Part shown: in pieces, positions 45,257 through 57,516 of the stretch | Layout: the number at the start of each line of letters is the position of its first letter | Position numbering within the stretch: position 1 is the stretch's first letter | Assembly: GCA_032433595.1 (NCBI GenBank) | Contig: JASWJB010000002.1 | Location: 1 to 64,000, forward strand | Source of the DNA: Conoideocrella luteorostrata | Lineage: Eukaryota > Ascomycota > Sordariomycetes > Hypocreales > Clavicipitaceae | Direction: 5' to 3' | Length of the DNA: 64,000 bases | The notes under the pieces: generated by a model | Told to the model about the DNA's origin: nothing | Seen by the model: only the letters and a program-made list of their open reading frames with translations | The model's database searches: none | Position numbers and translations under genes: made by a program

Positions 45257-46937
45257 ATGGCCAGTACACTGAGATCTCACCGCTGCCTACTAGAGGACCT
45301 TTACATTGTGCAGGATCTCACGCTAGAAGAAATTAGGAAATTCATGAGGAGCGAGCACTCCATTAATGCAGGGTAAGCTCACATCCTGGTGTTTTGATTG
45401 CCATATTGCAGTCATTTCGATGCTATACTCATCTAGAATCCAGGCGGAGTTCTTATGAACGCCTGTTCAAAGAGTGGGGTCTGAGGAAGACTAATAAGGG
45501 CGAGAATTGGAACTGGGTTAGCCATAAGGTGCAAAAACGACAAAACGATGGCCGGAAGAGTGCCCTTTACATTAGAGGCAAACATATACCGATTGAGACG
45601 CGCCAGAAGGAGATATCACGTCACGTCAGCACCCGCCAGCAAGCGCTTCATCGGTCAAAGACGGGTATGTGCATTATAAAAGAGCGACGCAGCACTCTAA
45701 CATGAATAGCATCGAGCCCAAGAACTCCTGACGGATACGTCATTGCAACTCCAGCTTCTTCTGGCGCAGTGGGAACGCCTAGCCAGGCTGCCACGCCGAA
45801 CGGTTACGACTCTCTGCCAACAACCAGTCCAGGCGAACTTGTCGATATCGACGTTATTGTCAGCCCTGAGGCCAATGCCAGAGAAACTGACCTGGTAGAG
45901 AACGACGAGCCTGAGATTGATTTCCGAGACAAGACGATGATTGTTGAAACGCTTCAAAGTTGTGGCACTTTCATCAAAGCATGGGGTTCCAGCGGCCGCA
46001 GCCTTTCTTCCCAGAAGGTTCTTGATATGTACCTACCTATCGCGAATGGTATATCAACCTCTTGCGAAATACCCGAAGAACACGCTGTTCAAGCTGAGGC
46101 AACGTATTTCACAACAGGCTTCAACATTCTCCTGTCAACCTATCAGGGGGATGTTGAGTCTGTTCAAGCTGCCATGAACATGCCTGACTTTGCAAAGTAC
46201 AAGGATGTTTTCCATGCATCACTCTTCTTCGCTGCTAGAAAAGGCATTTTGGACATTGTCAAGATCCTTTTTAGTTCCTTTGCTACCGATCTCAAGGACA
46301 ACGATGGACAAACATGCCTACACATTTCGAGCATTTACAATCAGCCCCATGTGGTTGAGTTTCTAATCGGATGGGGTGTAGACGTTCATATACGTCGTCG
46401 AGACGGCCGAACTGCGTGGGCTACGATCAGCGGCTCGCCCAGTCACGAGGCCGTATCCAAGCTTCTCATCCAAGCGGGAGCCCAAGTCAACGATAACAGG
46501 CCAACGGATGAGATGAACTGTCTTTACCAAGCAGCGGCCGGTGGAAAGATAGAAGAGGTCCGAACCTTGATCCAGAGAGGGGCTTCTCCGTCATATTCGA
46601 CACCTTATTTATGGGCGCCACTTGTAAGTTCCATGCGATCAAGCCTCGTGACGTTTTTACTTTTAGGTCTAAACTAGCTGTGTTGCAGCATTTTGCGGCC
46701 ACTCTGGAAATCATCCAAGCCCTCGTCGAAGCCGGTGCGGATGTAAATGCTCTTTCGGACACAAAAGAAACGCCACTCGACATGCACTTTCAGAACCATG
46801 CTAAGAAGGAGTGTCTTTTAGCTCATGGTGCAAAGACCGCCCGAGAGCTCAGTCAAAGTCTCGCGCGGAATGAACAACCTGATCTAGGTCTTGCTCAAAG
46901 GCAAACGTCCGATTTCATGCCCCCCCTCGCCTGGTAG
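45257..46937 (+). CDS. Clr5-domain and ankyrin-repeat protein
   Basis: Putative 499-aa regulator. Exons are 45257-45372, 45444-45664, 45710-46623 and 46689-46937, all phases consistent. Residues 1-70 form a Clr5-type DNA-binding domain (LEDLYIVQDLTLEEIRKFM, SYERLFKEWGLRKTNK). A variable linker rich in Ser, Thr and Pro follows. The second half contains ankyrin repeats: DNDGQTCLHISSIYNQPHVV, VHIRRRDGRTAWATISGS, LYQAAAGGKIEEVRTLIQRG and LEIIQALVEAGADVNALSD. This architecture is common in filamentous fungi and suggests a nuclear protein with protein-protein contacts. The third intron, at 45665-45709, is only 45 nt. Targets are unknown. Confidence 0.85.
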
Positions 46938-49857
46938 ACGGTTGGTGACAAGAGTCTGGTATTCGCGGCAGCAAAAATATCATTTCGATCCCTAGCCCAA
47001 ACTATTACATCCACCCCGATTTTCTTCGCCTTGAACACTGAGATAAATAAAAGCACATCGAGTCACACGTAACTTCGCCGACCTACCACTTTCCTGGTCT
47101 CAAGAAACCACCAAGCGTTATTCGCATGACTCTGTATCAGTTCTTTTTTCTACACTCTCGGTAACATCCTAGCCAATAACTTGGATCTGACATTGCCGGC
47201 GTATAAAAAAACCTGGTTTAATATTGCGCCTCAATTGATACATAGATTTTTGAGCTAGTTTCACTCTTAGCTTTTGCTTACTTTTAATACTACATGCAAG
47301 CTTGAACTGAATGCTAGATTTCTACTACAATACCCCCCACAAGATAAAATTCCACATTGTTAGCGAATGAAGTGCATTATATAACGCCACTGACTGGAGA
47401 GGAACCTTTAGGTGATGCGTAGATTATAAGCGCTAACTGTACTTGCTGGAGGAGACTTAAGTAGGCCTGCATTTTTGCTCCTTTTGGCTGAGCGGAATGT
47501 TCCAAACAGCAGGGTATCGTTGGCTGAATAGTCAGTGCTAGTTAGGGGACAAGTGTGCCGTTAGGCAGCAATGCTGCTCAGTCGTCGGGGCGCCGTGGCG
47601 GTGAGGCGGCCGAGAATCAATGCCTAGTACTGTGTTGCCTGCCGAGTCCTAATGTCACGGAAAAGATGGGTCCGACACAGTTCAAGGCGAGAAGGCTACC
47701 CAATATGCTAGCCGCGAGTGCCAATGGAATCAATGGTCGTTTATCTAACTAGGTTTTTATTTAGAGTCGTAATTAAATAACTAGGCTTACCTTTGCACTG
47801 GGATTAAAGTTGAAGTTAAAATTATTAAATAAAGACATTTCCATGGTAAGAACTTAGCTTCATAGTTCTAGGGCTTTTTTATTTATTTTTATTTTTATTA
47901 ATAAAATAAAGTAGCTGCTTTATTATCTAGGCTAGTTACTTATTACTCCGCCCTGCCTTTAAGGTGGTTTAATAACCTTAGGTCTCCCTCAGCGGCTGGG
48001 AAAGTAAATCATTACCTAAGCTAGTAACTTTACGTCTAAAATAATTACCGTGATAGCCCGAGTCTCTGTGTCACGGGCAATACTGGAACTCTATGGAGGG
48101 GGATATTGCTAGTGCCGGTAAGCCAGACAGTGACAAACTGTCCGAGTGGACATGGGAGCGGACCGAGAAGGAACGCAAGAGTGGCTTGGCCTTTGCACGA
48201 CAGTTTGCCGCTACGGACGACCTCCATAGCTAGTTAATGGAGGTGAAGATGGTGCACTTGGCCGGTTCTTTCTGGGTTAGTTCTCATAAGTCTTCATAAT
48301 AGCATATGTTCTCACGGCCTATAGCTGTGGGATTACGTGTCCCTTAGCCGAGGCAGGAAAGGACAGGGATGTCTCTGATAATAGGGCAGCGGCGATTAGC
48401 TAATCAAGCATGCTCTCTTTCTGACTGTAGTGTATCGTAGTGTTATGACGAGAATTTACTGCTAGCTACTTGTGCAGTGTCATGTTTGCACACGGCCCAT
48501 GCCAGTCTCGAACGCGGTAGGTCGCATGCAGCATGACCTGGAATTCGTGCCGTGGGAGATTCTGTGGATGCGGCTTGCCCATCGGACGATATGACACGTC
48601 TTTTCTGTACGGAATGCTCCGTAGTCGTCCTTGCGGTCTGAGTTGGCGCGGTCCGTCTCTAGCCTCAGATTTTACCATCACTCTTTCAGCCTGACTTTCG
48701 GCCCACCATCCGCTCTGAGCGCCAAATACGAAGTAGCCAACTCACAATACGATAGCATCCGCACTGTGAGGTTAGCATCACCGCACGCTTAGCCGGCAGC
48801 TACGGCTAGTAATTTCAGCAGTAGTGCAACACACGGACTTTAGTTAACGTGTAATTCCATAAGACAATTCCATCATTGCCAGAATATCGCAGAATGCAAC
48901 ATCAAACGGTAGGGTTATGGCATCGCCCGCTGCCTCAGATGAGTAGCCAGAAAGTCCAACTATTAGGAAGAGGTCGGACTCCACTGGCCGGATTGAGCAT
49001 AGCTGCACGCTTCGTGACATCACGCATAGTTAGTGGTACGTTACACATCAATGATGTAGGAGATGGAGTTCAGGAGGACTGATCCCAGCAGATCATATGC
49101 ACTCCGTAAGAAGCCCTCATCCCATACGTGATGCAAGGACCGGAACATCATCTTTCTAGCACAGACCCTTTTCTCTCCGTCGTCCGCGACATGGCTAATA
49201 TCCTCGGAAATGTGGATCTCTCACATATGTAGGTCTTCCTTGAGTCCGGGTAATTTAGGGTGGATCCAAAATATAAATGTGCGGCGACCGCCATCGAACA
49301 GTTTCAGAATGGATGCGATAAAACTGACTGAGCCGAATACATAATGACCATGACTAGAAGCTGTTTTTTAAGCTTTTTCAATGACGCAGCGCTGCCTGAT
49401 GCTGTTTCCAACGTTCACATGCTCTTGACTGGAAGCATACATGCCAAGTGGTGGGTGATTCTGCTTACAATAAGGTTTAGATTTGAGTTCGATCTAGATG
49501 AGCTGAAGAGCGTTTTTAGGGTCAAGGGTCTAATTTCTAATTGCCACGCGCATAAAATAAATGACTCGATAATTTAGAGGTTCATCGAGCACGATATTGT
49601 GTGAAAGAGAATGGCTGGAATCGAAGGAGTATTTCGTCATGCACGAATGCAATGATTCAGAGCAGTAGGAGTTTTGCTTTGTCAAAGAGTGGCACGATGA
49701 GGTATTCGTGAAATCATTACGAGACTATAAAAACTCGATCAACCGCAATTCAAATTTGTCAGTGATAAGCAACAACCTGTACCTCACAGCACCAATTCCT
49801 TGTTTGTGCATTGCAGAATCTGAATAGTGCTAGCAAGCCACTCCCTACCTTCTCACC
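46938..49857. other. 2.9-kb AT-rich gene desert
   Basis: Very AT-rich around 47740-48020, including a TTTTTATTTATTTTTATTTT tract at about 47875-47900. No coding sequence, LTR or RNA gene is supported. It is typical of RIP-affected or heterochromatic DNA. Confidence 0.4.
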
Positions 49858-51438
49858 ATGGGCTTCGTCAAACTCGGTATCTTCTCGATGCTCTCCGGGG
49901 CGATGGCGGCACCGCCAACTGTCAAGGAGACGCCGGTCAACAAAGTCGGCCACCAGGAAGGCATTCTACAGCTGTCTCTATTCAATGTACCCCTTGAACT
50001 AGAGATGGGCGCCAATAACAAAACTAAACGTCAAATCTCCACAGAACTAGAAAATTACATATACGACGGTAGCGGCGGCGCAATCAAGACGCTGGGGATT
50101 GCTCTCGAATTCGGGACACCACCCCAGAAAGTTATTGTAGAGCCAGATACTGCATCCGACAAGTTGTGGATACAGCGTGTCCCTCACGGCCACCAGCGCA
50201 GTGGCTCAAAGTCTACCCACTTTGATGAGGGGGCAAGCAGCTCTCTGCATGATCTCAAACGACAGGATCATATTAGTTACGTAAGCGAAGTAGTTCCAAT
50301 GGATATTTTTGAAGATATTGTCTCTATCGGAGGTAAGCTAACCTTTCCATTTATATTTCATTCTATATAATCATCTCATCATGTGTGCGGCAGGGGTGTC
50401 GTTTGGAAAGACAAGCTTTGGAATTGCTAATATGACCCGTAAACTTGCCTCCATATCACGTAATGTCGGATGCATGGGCTTAACAACTGGTAAGGATGTT
50501 GATACTTCAATCCTGGCAAAACTTCAGAAGAAAAATCTAGTCAAAAATCGAGCTTTCAGCATGGCCCTACGAAAAAAAGACCAAGGCGCGCTCATCTTTG
50601 GTGCATATGACACGAGCAAGTTCTCTGGCCCACTCGAGAAGTTTGCAATACAGCCAGGGAAAAACGGGCTGAGTTATAGGTCGAAACAGTAAGGCATACT
50701 TATTCTCCATCACTCGATGCATACTAATCGCTATCTCTGGATAGATTCATTGCCAAAGTACAGTCTTTATCCTTTAACAGCGGGGGCGACCGCAGTCAAG
50801 TTTTGTTGAACGACAAGACGGCATCCAGCAAGCCTTTAACTGTAGGAATAGATACAGGAACTCCGGGTTTGTGTATCTCGAGAGACTATCAAAGTCAAAT
50901 TGCTGAAAAAATGGGAGCTACTGTTAAGAGCGACATGCTGCACGTCAGTTGCGACGTTGCAGAGACCAAAGCGTCCTTGGACTTTCATATGAGCAACAAA
51001 ACTGTCATTTCGATACCTCTATCTGACTTCTTGATGAAACGAGATGACGGCAAAGACTGCCTACTAGCCATCCAATTTGACCCACCCGGCCTACTACCCG
51101 CCGGTGAGAATTTTCTTCCATCAACAGCAAGCCAGGCCTCTCTTCTTCTGCTGACACGCGCTAACTTTAAGTCCTGTTTAGATTTCTGGATTGGCGGCCA
51201 CTTTCTGCGCAGATCACTCGTCGTTTTTGACCCCGATAAAAGTAACCTCCACATTGCTCGAGGTGCAGATTGCGGGTCGACCGTGGTCGCTATGGGTGAC
51301 ACCATACCAGAAGATGTTGTGGGCAAGTGTGAGCAAGGGACTCCGGAGATTGACCCCCAAGCAGAGATGGCGCCAACTATGAAGTTGACCAGTGAATTTA
51401 TCCACTCGATCATGAATCCGAGGCTGGCTAAACATTAA
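49858..51438 (+). CDS. Secreted pepsin-like aspartic protease with altered first active site
   Basis: A1-family fold of 487 aa. Exons are 49858-50332, 50394-50688 and 50745-51438, in frame. A signal peptide (MGFVKLGIFSMLSGAMA) is followed by a propeptide ending near KTKRQ, a plausible dibasic processing site. The N-lobe flap strand leads to VIVEPDTASDKLWI, where the canonical DTGS is DTAS (Asp97 kept, Gly99 lost). The C-lobe has the normal second triad VGIDTGTPGLCI (Asp293). Other family features are GALIFGAYDTSKFSG and FWIGGHFLRRSLVVFDPDK. Fungal homologues are vacuolar, GPI-anchored or secreted; no GPI signal is evident here. Activity may be reduced, so it could be a pseudo-protease. Confidence 0.82.
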
Positions 51439-51870
51439 TGGCAAGCTTCCCCTAAAATGATCACTTGGTGTACATAAGAACTAACCGGTCCTAAGGTTGA
51501 TTGTGCATTCATCGATAAGTTTCCCCAAACTGGAATCTTCGCTGTAGGCAACGATCAAAGAGAATCATGGGTGTCAATGGGTCGTAGCATATAAACGATA
51601 CATTTGGGACAAGATGATACGTCCAGAATTAAGGGGAATAAGAACAAGCCTTACCGACCTTGAATCACGATATGTTCAACAAGACCATTTCTGAGTATAA
51701 AATAGCTTTCTACCCTACTCTACTAGACAAAGTATTAAGCACAATTTTGCCGCTGCCTTCGCCATAATTGTGTTGTGTGCTAGACTGTAACATCTTCTCG
51801 ATTTATTATGCCAGTCTTTAATTGCTTAGCAGCTGAATCATAACTTGAAAATGTTGTTGCGGAGTATTTC
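51439..51870. other. Intergenic region
   Basis: AT-rich DNA between the protease gene and LTR copy D. Nothing recognisable. Confidence 0.35.
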
Positions 51871-52080
51871 TGTGGGTTGCACGGGGTGTTGTGCAGGGGG
51901 TATCGATACCTCGTGCGGTTAAAATGCAATATATTTAATAAGCTCTGTCTGTGTATATCTGAGAAGAGGAAAACAAGTCAAGGTGGAAGGCTCGATATCG
52001 CCGTATAAATATCGTGGCCGAAAGGTGACCACGGGACCCGCTCCGTGCTTCCTATTGTGCTTGACGGCAGGATTCCCACA
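51871..52080 (-). mobile_element. Solo LTR (family 1), copy D
   Basis: A 210-bp element, TGTGGGTTGCACGGGG...GGCAGGATTCCCACA, flanked by a perfect ATTTC duplication (51866-51870 and 52081-52085). It contains the palindrome GGTATCGATACC, the purine block AAGAGGAAAACAAG and a GGTGACCACGGGAC site in which the G-box is mutated. Confidence 0.92.
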
Positions 52081-52085
52081 ATTTC

Positions 52086-52473
52086 AGACAGATGCGACCG
52101 CATTTTCACATTGATTAGCCTATTACACATTAATTTAGCCAGTGAATCTACTAAACTTTGCTTCATCGCCCTCCATCCACTGAAATCGTTAATATCTATC
52201 CTAATTATTACTATTTATGAGCACACGCAAGTTTTCCAATCGTGACGTAACAATGCTATCCGCGCATCTTAATGCTTTTATAGATGATTTTTCTCAACCC
52301 CGGACTACCCCCCCGGGCGGACTTGGTCGTACTTTACATCCAACGTCTTCCCCCGTTCTATGGCGTGTCTTGCGTCGGGGCGACATGACACGCCACGAGC
52401 GACTGATATGGCAGCGACATGCCCAGAACAGTGGAGCGGATCTGTTCAAGAAGATTGAGCAGCGGAGTTTCTC
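52086..52473. other. Intergenic region
   Basis: 3' flank of the Zn2Cys6 regulator. No gene seen. Confidence 0.3.
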
Positions 52474-54454
52474 TCATATTAGTTTTGTTATAATGCGCTG
52501 TAGCTCCAGCCAATTCTTTGCCCTCTGTTCAAACCCATCGCCTAGAGAGCTCGCTGCAAGATCTCTTTGTTCCGTCTGTTGCTGCTGTACTCGAAGTTCG
52601 GCGGGAGGTTCGGTCGTCAGACTCGATATTCTAGCTGGGAGCAGCCTCTCAAAATTGGACGGCGTGGAAGACTGTGCGGCGAGGAGATCAGTAAGAACGA
52701 GCGTCGATGGAATGCGATAATTTGTCTGTAAGAACCAAGTTAGTTAGTGTGCTGCGAAGTGACGACAACAGGCGACGGGAAGGTAGGGAAACTTACCTTT
52801 GCGAATATCAAAGAGGAGCGAACCCCAAGTTGTGATCCAATGTACTCTAATCGGCCACGAACCCAAGTTCTCTGAGAATCAGTCAAATAATCCAGAGCAT
52901 GTACAAATCCAAGTGGCCAATTCATTAGTTGGCCCGATACACCCTTCAACGAGTCATCCTCTCCACATATAAAAGAGGAAAGGTTTAATGGATTAATCAG
53001 GGTTTTGTGCTTGCGAAACCAACCCAGCTGGTACGGGACTGATGCTATCAGGTCATCTACAATATCTATCGTCGTTCGCCTTGCAACTTCGTATTCTGGA
53101 ATCGTTCTGTAGTCGGCGGGTGCGTGAAGTCTCGCCAAGCAGCGAACAATAAGAGAGTAGAGCGTTATTCTGGCGCATCGTAGCACATTCCATATTGTCG
53201 AAAAATACAAGTCACTGTACGCGTCAACGCTTCCGATGTACGCTTCAGCTTCTGCGTAATTACCATCTTGGATGTCGTTTATCCAAGCAACCGACGTGTA
53301 GCGGAAATGCTTGGGGGGGGTTGCGGACCATTCCACGCATTCTTCATCGAGAGCTTGGCATTTTTTAATCATCTCCTTGATGAGAATTGTGCTGCAAGAC
53401 ATTTGCGACATTGACATAAGCCGCCTTGTCTCATGACGAAGCAGGCTGGCTCTGACGCAAAGTTTCTGACTTTTTGCGGCGTGGGCGTCTCGGTTCGCGT
53501 CGTCGGTCCACCAGGAAATTTCATACTCTGGAGGCTTCGGTGAACTCAACCCAAGAATAACCTGTTTTATTTCAGCTGGATGCAATGCAGTGTAAGCCGC
53601 CTGCGACCAATTAAAAGCTAGCCGGCGAGACGAAAACATATACGCACCATTTGCATGCGGGCAACAAGAAACATGTCCAACCCAACTTTTGTTTTCAATT
53701 GCTCCGGACCACGAAGTTTGATCAGCTGCATGGCACCATCGATGTGTGAACCCCAAGCGCATTTTTCTACCACTTTCACCGAAATGTTTTCGAATAAGCC
53801 TAGCAAAAGCACTGAAGCAAGCGTTGCGTCCTGTTTAGCAGTTGCTGGGTCTTGGATAGCGGCAAAAGTTGCTGATAATGCTTTGGTATATTTTCCCAGG
53901 GCCTCGCGCTCAAAATGGTTTCGAGTGCCAACGCTATTATTCAACGATGCCAAAGCACAGGCCTCAAAAGCATATTGAAAATGCACAGGTACTTTATCGG
54001 CTTGTAATATTCGTATAACAAATACCATGAGGCCTTCGGACTTCCCCTGCCGGTGAAGCACTACATAGTTAGAGACGAAGTGACATGCCGCATGAACCTC
54101 AAGAGGCTGCTGAATGGTCTTGACCGTGGTCGGCCCAGGCTGTGATCGAGGTAAACGCGTAGCACTTTTTGCTTCGTGTTTATTTTTTTGTCCTTCTCCT
54201 GCTCTTGACCTGGCTTTGGCTGCTCTTTTCTGAGTGTGCAGGGTTTCATCGACATGGAATAAGTCAAACTGAGCCTTGTAGCCGGGGCACGTCCGACGGC
54301 TTTTGGTGCATTGTTTGCAAAATGGTTTTGTTTCGTCGCACTATATAATAAAATATCAGCACTGAAAGGCTATCCGAGATGGCGGTTAGCTTACTTTAAT
54401 CTTGCGCGTTCGGCACAATTGGCACCCTTTCGAGAGCCTTCCGCGGCGTACCAT
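52474..54454 (-). CDS. Zn2Cys6 fungal transcription factor
   Basis: Nuclear regulator of 602 aa. Minus-strand exons are 54454-54395, 54340-53648, 53600-52797 and 52725-52474, all phase 0. The binuclear cluster spans the first intron: C11-C14-C21-C28-C31-C38, read as GCQLCRTRKIK then CDETKPFCKQCTKSRRTC. A basic linker follows (RAAKARSRAGEGQKNKHEAK). The rest is the DUF3468-like helical effector region, with ACALASLNNSVGTRNHF, LASVLLLGLFENISVKVVE and WGSHIDGAMQLIKLRGPEQL. The C-terminus (QSSTPSNFERLLPARI, NWLELQRIITKLI) is typical of this class. Target genes are unknown; the secreted protease is its nearest neighbour, in convergent orientation with an LTR between. Confidence 0.9.
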
Positions 54455-56109
54455 TGCCGAGGTTCTGTGAGCGAAATAACTCGCGAGGAAGCGGTGGCAG
54501 CTCAACAGAGCCGAGAGGAGGGAGGACTGTGAAGGGGTTAAACAAAAAAAAGAGAAAGAAAACGAACTTAGGGATGTTGTGCAAGAAGCCATTGGTGAAT
54601 GTCATGCCGCTTGTCCAGTAATATGGAGGTGACGCGAACGCCATGTTTGGTACGGAGCAGGGTGACGGCTCGGCGCTAACTCTTGAGCTCGCCTTCGAAT
54701 TGATTGCTCGTAACTACGGAGTAGTCGTTCGAGCTATTGTTAAACAGGTGGCAAGGATGGCAAGTGCCGAAAGCCTTAGTCGCGGCTTACAAACTGTAGG
54801 GATGGTATGGAGTACACCTGCGCACTCACTCAATTGTTCTGACCGTTCCGCGTTGCAACGAAGCGCGCGCTCGTGTGGAGACGGGGTTCGCGACTCTGAT
54901 CTGCAGTGTTTCAGCCTGATAATGTGTGGCTGCATAAATATAGTTCACAGTTTCGGTGAGACCAGCAACCACACGGACGAAATGCCCCGTCAATCCACGC
55001 CAAGCTCTAGCATCAGAAACTCCATTAGGCAGCCCTATCAACTCGGCTAACTCTGGGACATCACGGTCAAGACTAAGCGAGAGGCGTTCCCTTCTGAAAG
55101 TGCGATCGTTTCCCTTTGCGGTGAGGCTGACATCCCTGAGCTGCCCAGTTCAAGCCACAAACGCACAGGCGCGCCGTTGTTGCTGATCATCCATGCGGAG
55201 ACGTGGGGGTTCGTCATGGACCTGCAGCCGTGGTTCACGGCTCCAGGTTCCTCCTTAGCTAGTCTTTCGCGTCTAAGCTGTGCGAACTTATTTCTCGGTG
55301 AGGTCTCGTAAGGGGACTGTTTGCTTAACACTTCGGCTACTTCATATGCAATCGCGCTTCCTTGCCGTCACTGTATGCCACCACGGCCTTACAATCGCGC
55401 TCGGCGAAGTCTTCGATTGCGATCATGGTCACGGCAAAAGAATAGTTGTCCAATGCGCTTGTTCCAATATCGACCACTTAGTGAGCACAATCGTCACAAG
55501 TCCATGGTCAAAGTTGATGCATTGCGTGAACTGCTTCAGTGTTTAAAACTGTCACAGACCCACCGGATCCCGCACGGTGGTAGAGACGAGACCGTGTCTC
55601 GTGGACACCGGAAAAGGTTCTAGAAGTTTTCTCCTTTCATTACCTAGGCTACCTTGGTGGTTTGCGACTATGAAGAAAATGGAGTTCCCAAAACTAACAC
55701 GTTTGCTTGCCTTTTCCCATGCAAAATTTATCTTCGATGGCTCCAACCATTTCCCATAAACGTATAATCACTTCACATTCCCTGCTAGGTGTTGAAGTTA
55801 ACGAAGCGCGCAGAAATTCATGCGTAATGCATTATATCAATCGGCCGAGAAGGAGAGAAATGTTTGATTTCACTCTGAACTATGTGGCTATGCGCAGAAA
55901 ATATCATCTGGCTTAGAACTGTAACAGCTACTTGGCGGGGCTAGAAATGTTTTCGCGTTCAATATCCGCTGCGCTAAAGTGTAAAAGTGTGAATTCTCTA
56001 GACATTTTTTGGCAAGGTATAATTAAGGCTTATATAATGCAACGCACCCCCTCAGGGAAGATAGAGAGCCTTTAGCCTTCCTGCACAGTTTCTCCCCAAG
56101 GTGCCATCA
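54455..56109. other. 1.65-kb gene-poor region
   Basis: Upstream DNA of the Zn2Cys6 regulator. It contains a TACGGAGTA motif at 54715-54723. Open frames around 54640-55750 lack recognisable domains. Confidence 0.35.
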
Positions 56110-56390
56110 CTCTTGTTGGATAGGCCATAACTCACATTTGAACCCACGACCTTCTCCTTTACGTGGCTATGTGGTAAATTAGCGCCATTCCTGGAAGTTA
56201 CAGGTTAGCGTTATTGTCACTTTTCCGGGCTCATTAGTGTCGCGTTCAACTGGAATGATGGATGTTGTGTGATGATGACGATAGAAGAAGAATTCCTCCT
56301 CCGACAGACACCTTCAAATCCCCCTCATTCGTACCCCTCCCGACACCATTAGTGCTTATTCTTCCATGCCTTAGGCAACTTATCTAGGCA
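56110..56390 (-). mobile_element. Degraded Copia LTR end and gag start (family 2)
   Basis: On the minus strand an LTR remnant with GAATTCTTCTTC and CATTCCAGTTGAA is followed at 56234 by ATGAGCCCGGA, the same primer-binding/gag-start block as at 29.9 kb. Then comes a frame-shifted NNANL and PGMALI corresponding to DANLKLPGKFALI. Stops and shifts make it dead. A weak B-box-like GGGTTCAAATG at about 56150 is probably part of the decayed gag sequence, not a tRNA. Confidence 0.55.
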
Positions 56391-57090
56391 GTCGTCTAAA
56401 CTCCGGTTCAGGACGTAATTTCGGAAGTTTAGTTTTGGAATTCTGCGGGGAAGGCGAGAAACGTTGTTTCCAAAAGCACTATTGATGAATAGAAATCCGT
56501 TTCTCTTTCTATAGTAACTGGTTACTGTCTTGCTGTCAATGTCTCTTGTAGGTGAGAGACAGTGATCTGCAATTAGGCGGTCGACTTAGAGATCCTCGCC
56601 AGGGGCTAGTCGAGCGTACAGTATTTGTCGGGTTGGAATTATCAACATCGCGTCGCGCTTGCAAAAGTGCACGAAGAACTTTAACTACGCACTACTTATA
56701 GTGTTATGCTGACACGGCATCAAAATCTGGGTTCCAATAAACGATTCGGTATGCCCGATAAAGGCGACAACTCGTTGTGCTGACACTGCATCAAAATTTA
56801 GGTTCAAAAAGTGGTTCGGCATGCCCGGTGGGGGAGACAGCTCGATTGCCACTCCGACGCATTACCAACAAACTGTCGCGCATTTATATAATGCTCTCAG
56901 CGACCTGAGCCAAGGCGCAGAATATTTCACCTCCTTTCTAGAGAAAATTTCTTGGATAACGCTGCCCGTTTCAATTGTAGAGTTGAATTAGCCAAGTTCA
57001 CCTCCGCACTTTTCGATCCCGCTTCAGTGGCTCTTAACCTCGCCGAACCAGACGGTGCAGACCTAATAATAAGAAGAGCCACCTACAGAC
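56391..57090. other. Gene-poor AT-rich region
   Basis: It contains a directly repeated segment: GCTGACACGGCATCAAAAT at about 56708 and GCTGACACTGCATCAAAAT at about 56779, each followed by GGTTC, a GATTCGG/GGTTCGG block and GGCATGCCCG-like sequence, a diverged ~70-bp tandem duplication. No gene seen. Confidence 0.5.
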
Positions 57091-57516
57091 ATGCAAACAA
57101 TTCCCAGCACGGCTGCTCAAGCTCCTTCCGCCAATTTCTTGCCCAAGATCAATGATACTCGATCCGTAACTTCAAATATGTCCGATTCGTCAGATGTCAT
57201 GCGCTTTGGGCATAAACAGTATCGTATGCTTGGAGAATATTTCAAAGCAAAGACCAGTTTTTGTCAATTTATTGCACGCTTCGGGATGCAGAAAAAAGCG
57301 CGAAAATACAGCTTTGACGACGGTTTTAAAGGCATCGACATTTCCCGGCCAATTCTGATGAAGACATCAGCGTTTCCGGACCAACCTTTCCACAATCCTT
57401 CCTCGAAGAATGGAGCGAGGTATAACAAAGTATTCAACTCTGGGTACCTGCGTAAAGATACTTTGACGGATGCTAGGAGGAAGGGGGAGGCATGCGATGA
57501 GGATTTTTGGGGCTGA
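57091..57516 (+). CDS. Hypothetical protein (141 aa)
   Basis: Frame from MQTIPSTAAQAPSANFLP to GEACDEDFWG. It is hydrophilic, with basic stretches (GMQKKARKYSFDDGFKG, YLRKDTLTDARRKGE) and no membrane helix. I recognise no family. A second in-frame Met at MSDSSDVMRFGHKQY could be the start. Codon composition is coding-like, but the surrounding DNA is decayed, so it may be a remnant. Confidence 0.35.
   Translation: MQTIPSTAAQAPSANFLPKINDTRSVTSNMSDSSDVMRFGHKQYRMLGEYFKAKTSFCQFIARFGMQKKARKYSFDDGFKGIDISRPILMKTSAFPDQPFHNPSSKNGARYNKVFNSGYLRKDTLTDARRKGEACDEDFWG

Noticed and set aside
56130..56180. B-box-like GGGTTCAAATG on the minus strand suggesting a tRNA gene
   Set aside because: No matching T-stem or acceptor stem; it falls in decayed Copia gag-region sequence.
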